DNA of 64,000 nucleotides from Undaria pinnatifida. Taxonomy: Eukaryota; Sar; Phaeophyceae; Laminariales; Alariaceae. Position 1 is the stretch's first letter. Each line of letters starts with the position of its first letter. The translations under genes were made by a program, and so were the position numbers. The notes below the pieces were generated by a model. That model searched no databases, was not told the DNA's origin, and saw only the letters and a list, made by a program, of their open reading frames with translations. This document shows, in pieces, positions 58,263-64,000 of this stretch. The stretch spans positions 31,626,314-31,690,313 of the forward strand of contig JABAKD010000025.1 in assembly GCA_012845835.1 (NCBI GenBank), written 5' to 3'.

Positions 58263-60284
58263 TCGTCCAGTCAAGGAAACGTCGACTCCCGTCTCGTACC
58301 GTCAACCAAATGGCTTCCCGCCTTTCCGTCCCATTCCTGTCGCGCCGCAAGCAAACGAAAACCATTTCCCATACCGCCGCTCGAGAGGGCCTGAATTTTT
58401 TTCGGCCTGCAGCGGGATAAACGGTTACCGTCCCGTACCGACCGAAGTCTTCGTTACCGCGCGTGTCCTTGGATTTCTCCCCAGAAATGTTTTTCAGGGT
58501 TTTCTATTTTGGCATTCAATTCACCAAGCTTGGGTTAGACAGCAACTAGAAGTATGAAATGAAGATGTTGTGCGTCTAGATCACAGGTGCCCACTAGACG
58601 GGATTTTCGAAGAACCGAAACCCGAAAATGAGCCGTTGTTTTTTTAAACAACTACCGGTTTCACCGGTTTGTTTCAGCCGGCTGTCACCGGTAAACCGAG
58701 AACCGGTTAAACCGTTTTTGTAGCGGTAAAGCATCTACATATTTGAAAAACAAAGTTGGTTATTATTTTATGATGTAGCATCTTGTTTATGGTGTTCTCA
58801 TCAGTGCGTGTTTGGTTCCGTTGGCATCTATATACGTCGTCTTTTCAACATGAATTGCCTCGTGCTTTGTTTGATGAGTTTAGAAAGCACGATTTCAGGC
58901 TGCATCAAAAACACCACAATCAGAGGCTCGAACACCCGATCAATGCTCCGGAAGCTCTTTAAATCACGGTGACGGTTACAATCGTGCGACGACCACAGAA
59001 ATAACAGTCGCCCTGCTTGGTAGTCCACAGGGCACGACTTAAAACCTCCCCTAAAGTCAAAACTATCAATGCTGCGAACTTTTGTTGTCACTGACGGCAT
59101 ACACCGGGGAGAAAACTGAAAATTCTTCTGAACACAAGTTGTGTAAAACCGTCAAGTGTGAAATAACCCTCGTTATTTGAGCTGGAAAGGAAATGGGACA
59201 AAAAAACAAAAAAACACAGACTTCATTGAACACAATTCTCTAAGAAGTATCCGCAACAAGATTATGTAAACCGCTGGAAGCCACCCGAAAACACACTCAA
59301 AACACCTTTGCCCTTGACAAAGACAACGTGATTAATGTTCCCCTCCCATGAAGTGACCAGCATTGAAAATGTCATTATATACTACATACATCTGTGAAAC
59401 AGCTGCCTCTTCTGCAAGCAGCTTTTTGTGTTAAGTTGCGCCACTGCTAGATGCTTGGGTAGGAGTATATTCACATAAGGGCACTCATGATGTACAAGCA
59501 GAAAAGGATAAAGCACATATTATCGTAGCCCCGTGTGACATCGTAGGAGACGTGCTAGTCAACATGGAAACATCCCCATTGATTTTGTGGAAATAACAAC
59601 AAATACGGTATGTGCATGTACATCTCGTCACCGGGTACGTGCGCATCCCCAACAACTCCTCTGCTCCCTGGTCGTGGGACGGGATGAAATAGCATCGCTC
59701 GACATACCTCGGTGATTCAAAACAAGTTCATTATGCATTCAATCCAACAGCATTCTCCAAACACAAATTCCACACAAAGTTGGAACCTCAGATTCAATTC
59801 ATATTGACAAAATTTCGTCGTCTTAACTCCAACATCAACCCGGTATTCATCACTCAATTGCCATAACTAGGCGCGTCTGCCCCAGTAATCAAACGATCAT
59901 CAGCTGTTGAAATAGGGTTGAAGTGAGCATATACCCAACCCTCTAACAGTTTGAACCTCATAACTCAAATTTAGAAAGCAGAGCATCTTATTTCGCAATT
60001 AGAATATCAGAACCCAAACACTAGAATGTCAAATCCAAAAAAACAAAGAAACACTCAAAAATAGAATATGAAGAGTCAACACGAGAATCTGACTAATCAA
60101 AAATAGAATCTCAGAGATATATACAAACCACAAAAAAAGTATGAAACCTCATGTACAGAATCGCAAACATAATAACCAGAACCTCAAACCTCAAAACCAT
60201 AACCTCAGGTATACAAACCAAACAAGAACTCGGGAGAAAATTTCGAAGCTCACAACCAAAATGTCAAAGGTCGATAAAATAAGC
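58263..60284. other. stretch without a recognisable gene; A/T-rich end
   Basis: ACCGGTT-type short palindromes cluster at 58650-58715. A 90-codon minus frame with an ATG (59100-58831) has no motif. From about 59940 to 60284 the plus strand is a loose series of AACCTCAAA/AATCTCAGA-like units. On minus, TGTTAGAGGGTTGG starts at 59948 and could be the start of a copia LTR, though no second LTR is available for comparison. Confidence 0.4.
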
Positions 60285-60411
60285 TTAAAGCTCAAACCAT
60301 AATATCAAAGGCCGAAAACAGATTTTCACAGCTCCAAAATTGTAAAGGTAGAAGCTATATTCTACGCACGAAGTACCGTAATCTATTGAAGGAGTCCACT
60401 CGTAAATCGCG

Positions 60412-61120
60412 TTCTCAGAATTATACCAACTCATATTCTTGACAGAGTTCCTGTGAAAACGGAATGATTCCTTGTGTAGGGGTTTCGTCAAGAAATCGGC
60501 GTGCTGGTGTTTTGACTGCACAGGAGAGATAATAAAATGCTCCCTTTTCGACCAGCTATTGCAGAATGTGGTGGCGTACATCGATATGCTTCGATTCAGA
60601 GATAGTTACGGGGTTAACCCCCATCCAAATCGCACCGTTGCTGTCCTCAAACAACTAGATGCAAGGATCCCTAAAATCGTGCAAGAGCAAACGCCACACA
60701 GACGAAAAGAAAAGTGAATCCTTGAAACCTTCCGCAATCGCAACATACTCCATCTCACTTGAGGAGAGGTTGGTGCACTTTTGCGCTCTATAAAAGCACG
60801 GAATGGACGCAGTTACTACTCCACCAGAAAAGGCCCTACAGCTGTTTGGCATACGCATCAAAACCATCCTTTTCATCTCGGCCTGGACAAGTACCTGCTG
60901 TAAATCAAAATGACACGCATTTAGTTACAACTCGCATGCAGTAGCAACCAACAAACGGATAAAACGCGCGGCGGGGGTTGGGGCAAACGTTTCATTGTAG
61001 TCAACTCCCGGACGTTGACTAAATCCTCTATCTACCAGTCGCGATCTCACCTTCACTATCTTACGGGTTTCATCTGACCTCTACGTGAAGACCCACTTGG
61101 CCGATACCACGTTCCCCACT
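60412..61120 (-). pseudogene. copia reverse transcriptase and RNase H, internally deleted
   Basis: The minus strand reads SAKWVF, a stop, RSDETRKIVKVRSRL, RPGVDYNETFAPTP and HFDLQQVLVQAE, the start of a copia RT including the first catalytic Asp region. At VLMRMP it jumps within about ten residues to QKCTNLSSSEMEYVAIAEG, a typical RNase H core. The RT palm with its YVDD box is therefore absent, a deletion of several hundred base pairs relative to the family. RNase H continues with SNGAIWMGVNPVTISESKHI and ends after QHADFLTKPLHKESFRFHRN (minus frame from 60581). At least four stops or shifts are present. Confidence 0.9.
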
Positions 61121-61232
61121 TTTAGCTTCTAAGCTACTCTGACATTCCCTGCTCCTTGAAGCCCAGAGAGTTACTGATTGGTCACATACACTCAGTATTC
61201 ACTGTGCTCCCAGTCCATAGTCTCTTGATATT

Positions 61233-61537
61233 TTATGGGCGACGAACGCTCGCTCGCATGGCAGGCTTGCAGGGGAGGGGAGCTGTTGGGGTGGAGTTGG
61301 TTGTAAACGGTGGCCCCGCAGCACTCGTCGCTTTGTGGTACACAATCCTCCTCACGAGTGTCACTGCCGGTTGAAAGAGCCCGTTGTCTGGGGGACCCTC
61401 GTGAATCTGAGGTTTTTCGGCTCTCGATGGGGATGACGGCGACATCACCCCCGGCGGCGGCACCATAGTCGGTGGCGCCGGCTTCATTACCGGCGTCATC
61501 ACAGATGGCACCGTGGCCATCGCCGGCGTTACCGGCA
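61233..61537 (-). pseudogene. Pro-rich linker between copia integrase and reverse transcriptase
   Basis: The minus frame ending at 61233 is rich in Pro, Val, Met and Thr (VMPVTPAMATVPSVMTPVMK, then PSSPSRAEKPQIHEG). Copia integrases carry variable low-complexity linkers here. Closely similar Pro-rich sequence reappears at 62580-62909. Confidence 0.6.
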
Positions 61538-62506
61538 TCACCGGTGGCACCTGCGACACCGGCGGCGGGTACCTGACGTGCCAATCAGCATCCCACGCCT
61601 CCGGTGCGGCAGCCGTCCCCGTGTTAGCCCAGCCGTGATGATCGGCACGCGCTCCATCCCCAAGGTGACGTCCTGCGTGTCGGATAATAGGCCGGATGAC
61701 GTGAGGACCTGGACTGAGTCCCGCATGTGGTTCCGCTCCCCGTTGAGATAGAAGCATTTCCCCGTTTTGGCCTCCGACTTGTTGGCGCGTTGGATGCAGC
61801 GGAACCCGATCTGCATGAACGCGAGGGTGTTTGCCGGTGGCAGGGTCCCAAACTGAGATTCGTACGGCGGCTTGTAGCCAGCGTTGGCCGTAGTCGCCGT
61901 GGTGATGAGGCAGTCTTTCAAATAGATAGCCGCTTTCACCCAAAATCGGTCAAGGTTGGGGATTTGCCAGGGGAACAGCCGTAGTGCATTAAGGCAAGCA
62001 GCCATGCCGCCACTCTGGGCCAAGCCGAGCCGACGCGCGACCACGCCGTCATGGTTCGGCTCATTTACCCCCATGTGCTCATGGCGGATGGTCTCATCCC
62101 TGCATATCGTCGCAAGCATCTCATTCGTGAACTCCACCCCGTTGTTTATGCGGAAGCAGTTCACGTCGTCCCTGACGTCGCCCAAGAATTTCGTCGTTTC
62201 CGCGGAAACGTCGACCGAGCTCTTGCTCCGGAGGGTTTAGATTCACCCCATTATCGTCGCGTCGTCTTCGATAAGGATCAGGTACAGAGCTCTCCCAGCA
62301 GAAGCGATTCTCCTGGGGCCATGAAGGTCAACGAAACCGGGTTGCAGGAGTTGGGTAAACCGAGAGCAAGTCGCCGTCAATACCGCCGCACGCCACTCTT
62401 CCGCCTGCACGCACCGACTGCAGGTGAGCAGGGTTCCTGTCAGCCTGATGTGATGCTGCTTGATCGTCTCGCGTAAACGTCCCGTGTGAGCGTCGCCATT
62501 ACACAT
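61538..62506 (-). pseudogene. copia GAG-pre-integrase (H2C2) and integrase core, catalytically dead
   Basis: Integrase inserts the element's DNA using a DDE triad. The first piece (62506-62243) has HHIRLTGTLLTCSRC, the His/Cys zinc-binding end, and GFVDLHGPRR with the first Asp (62329-62327). After a stop and shift, the second piece (62185-61538) reads FRINNGVEFTNEM where the family has RSDNGGEF, so the second Asp is Asn. NHDGVVARRLG replaces the usual GVAERR, so the Glu is Ala. Two of three catalytic residues are lost, in addition to the frame breaks. Confidence 0.9.
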
Positions 62507-62579
62507 AAAAATCGTTGACGTCCACCTCCGTGAAACGTCGAACGCCGAGGAAGTGTACGGCGGCAGTAACCCCCGGGCG

Positions 62580-62909
62580 TCACGGAAGGGGAGGCGGAGG
62601 ATGGAGCTCTTCCGGGGGGTCAGTCTGCAATGGTACTATATCAACACGCATGATTGTGGAGAAACCAGGAGGGAAAGCCTCCACCGCTACTGCGGAATTT
62701 ATTGCTTTCCTCACCCCCGGCGCCGGTGGCATGGGTAGAGACGCCGGCTTCCTCACCTGCGCCATCACCACTGGTACGAGGGCACGGGAAGGAGGGCGGG
62801 GGGGGTTATACGGCGAGTGTTCTACCGCTCCTGGCCGGTCTACCGCTACTATCACCCCCGGCGACGATGGTATGGTTAGAGACGACGGCGTATTCATTGG
62901 CGTCTTCAC
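62580..62909 (-). pseudogene. second Pro-rich segment, misplaced between protease and integrase
   Basis: The minus frame is rich in Pro, Val and Ala (SSPGVIVAVDRPGAVEHSPY and so on), and its DNA resembles the integrase-RT linker near 61440-61560: both carry CACCCCCGGCG blocks with GGC(G)ACGATGG or GGCACCATAG variants. In copia elements protease is normally followed directly by the H2C2 region, so this looks like a rearranged or duplicated piece. Confidence 0.5.
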
Positions 62910-63102
62910 GACAGGTACCAGCGCACTGGGGGGACGGGGGGCGGGGGGTTAGCAGGGCCGTCAACGCCGGTGCGCCAAGCATATAGTATCGGGAGGGGGG
63001 GGGTGATTGGGCGTGTTCAGTTTAGACGGGAACCTGCCTCTATCCTACGGAAATAATAGACGGCCACCCAACAGGTAGATACCTGTTGCACCGGTGGCGA
63101 TG

Positions 63103-63405
63103 TTATAGTTTTCCTGGGCAGTTTGCAGTGACAGTAAGTTGACCGCCATGGCAAGAACGTGCGATACACTCTCGAGGGTCACTCATACGTTCTCGTTTCT
63201 TGCTGTGAACCAACAAGTCCACGATCCCCACATACACTACAGCTAGGGGGGTACCATCGCCAGTGTACAATGTAGCCTTCTCGGGCGAAAGGAGGCGAAG
63301 GTTGTACGGCATGTAATTATTTGGGGTCATATGGCTTGTAGCCCCATTGTCGGCCATCGAACTCTCACCACCTCTACCAGCGGTCTCACTCTGACCATCC
63401 ACCAC
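63103..63405 (-). pseudogene. copia aspartic protease (active site altered)
   Basis: Cleaves the polyprotein of the element. The frame reads SSMADNGATSHMTPNN, then RLLSPEKATLYTGDGTPLAV. The family active site is DSGA or DTGA; here the codons at 63337-63351 give DNGAT, so the catalytic Asp is present but the neighbouring Ser/Thr is Asn. It lies after the Gln-rich linker, as in other copia polyproteins, and ends in a frame break. Confidence 0.85.
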
Positions 63406-63479
63406 TGGGGCACAACCCCATGGACGATTGTGCCCTTAAGACATGTGACGACACGTTGGAGAACGGGTACTGCCGCGGC

Positions 63480-63990
63480 TGTTGTTGCTGCGGTTGCTGC
63501 ACAAAAGGCTGCAGTCGGTGTGGCTGATACTCCTGTATCTCATGCTGTTGCTGACTCAGCGTCTAGTACTGCTGTACCTCGTACACGTGCTACTGCTGCT
63601 CAAGACGCTGTTGTTGCTCGTGGGGTTTGCTGCTGGTGTTGCTGTTGGTACTGCTGCTGCTCAAGCCGCTGTTGTTGTTCGTGGTTTTGCTGCTGCTCTT
63701 GCTGTTGGTACTGTTTTATCTCGTACTGCCGTAGCCGTTGCTGCTCAATTTGCTGTTGTTGCTCAAGTTTTGCTGTTTTTTATTGTATTGTTGTTGTTGT
63801 TGCGCTTCTTGGTGGGGATTGGAACGGGGTAATCAAGTAGCCGTGTGGCACTTGTTGCCACGTGGTTATGATTAGCGCGGGTATAGTCAACGGCATCTCG
63901 CGGAAGATTAGGATCCTCTGTCAGACTGAAATTGGCTGTACACTGATTCATGAAATGACCGACCAGACCGCATCTGAAGCAGCTTGGGCT
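63480..63990 (-). pseudogene. copia gag C-terminus: CCHC zinc knuckle and Gln-rich linker
   Basis: The zinc knuckle CFRCGLVGHFMNQC (63981-63940) fits CX2CX4HX4C, the RNA-binding nucleocapsid motif of retrotransposon gag. About 55 residues later, after a frame shift, a run of Gln-rich sequence (LEQQQQIEQQRLRQYEIK, repeated EQQQRLEQQ) extends to about 63480 with further stops. The rest of gag lies outside the window. Confidence 0.88.
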
Positions 63991-64000
63991 GGGACCTCAC

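Larger units (their letters stand above)
60285..64000 (-). mobile_element. degraded Ty1/copia retrotransposon, 5' part cut by the window edge
   Basis: Going down the minus strand, the order is zinc knuckle, Gln-rich linker, protease, H2C2 and integrase core, Pro-rich linker, reverse transcriptase start and RNase H. Integrase before reverse transcriptase marks Ty1/copia rather than gypsy. All parts carry stops, shifts or lost catalytic residues, so it is a fossil. The 5' LTR and the start of gag lie beyond position 64000. The 3' LTR is not certain. Confidence 0.93.

Noticed and set aside
58576-58720. hAT-like terminal sequence (CAGGTGCCCAC) with ACCGGTT motifs
   Set aside because: No matching opposite terminus or 8-bp duplication could be found in the window.

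Overview
The window looks like a gene-poor, repeat-dominated stretch of a eukaryotic nuclear genome. The evidence is a spliceosomal-type intron (GTGAGT donor, CAG acceptor), Ty1/copia and DIRS-like retrotransposon relics, a tRNA-headed SINE-like element, several nested inverted-repeat elements and abundant microsatellites. No bacterial-style operon, rRNA gene or CRISPR array is visible. The mix of copia, tyrosine-recombinase retroelements, a Fanzor (eukaryotic TnpB) relic and a secreted protein with an 'APT'-repeat tail fits an alga or protist of the stramenopile type, but the organism is a low-confidence inference.

Layout. 1-5.6 kb: mostly unassignable, with a SINE-like element (1591-1974, minus) and one eroded copy of a 270-bp inverted-repeat element (M1). 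5.6-9.1 kb: a G-run-rich repeat family (called R1 here); the first copy carries two nested insertions, M2 (5622-6391, TSD TGA) and M1 (7057-7326, TSD GGGG). 10.0-10.75 kb (minus): the C-terminal half of a Fanzor-like nuclease, broken by a stop and by loss of its last RuvC residue. 11.5-20.7 kb: M1 and R1 fragments, CTG tracts and small satellites. 20.8-27.6 kb: a large inverted-repeat structure that contains a 1,813-bp tandem duplication and long C-runs. 28.3-31.3 kb: more R1 copies, including a perfect 33-bp hairpin.

33.1-34.0 kb holds the only convincing intact host gene: a two-exon secreted, eight-cysteine protein with a Thr/Pro-rich tail. An 87-bp tandem duplication runs across its start codon. 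40-42.4 kb: another R1 copy and a clean M1 copy (TSD TTAG).

43.5-48.9 kb (minus) is a degraded DIRS-like element: gag-like start, a 93-bp (31-residue) repeat array, reverse transcriptase with YADD, RNase H and tyrosine recombinase. 49-55.4 kb carries five copies of another repeat family (R2) and a roughly 1-kb duplication at a constant offset of 3,946 bp. 55.8-58.3 kb is satellite DNA. 60.3-64 kb (minus) is a degraded copia element, cut by the window edge, whose integrase has lost two of three catalytic residues and whose reverse transcriptase is deleted from the middle into RNase H.

No pathway can be read from the window. Its story is layered transposon activity and decay around one isolated gene.
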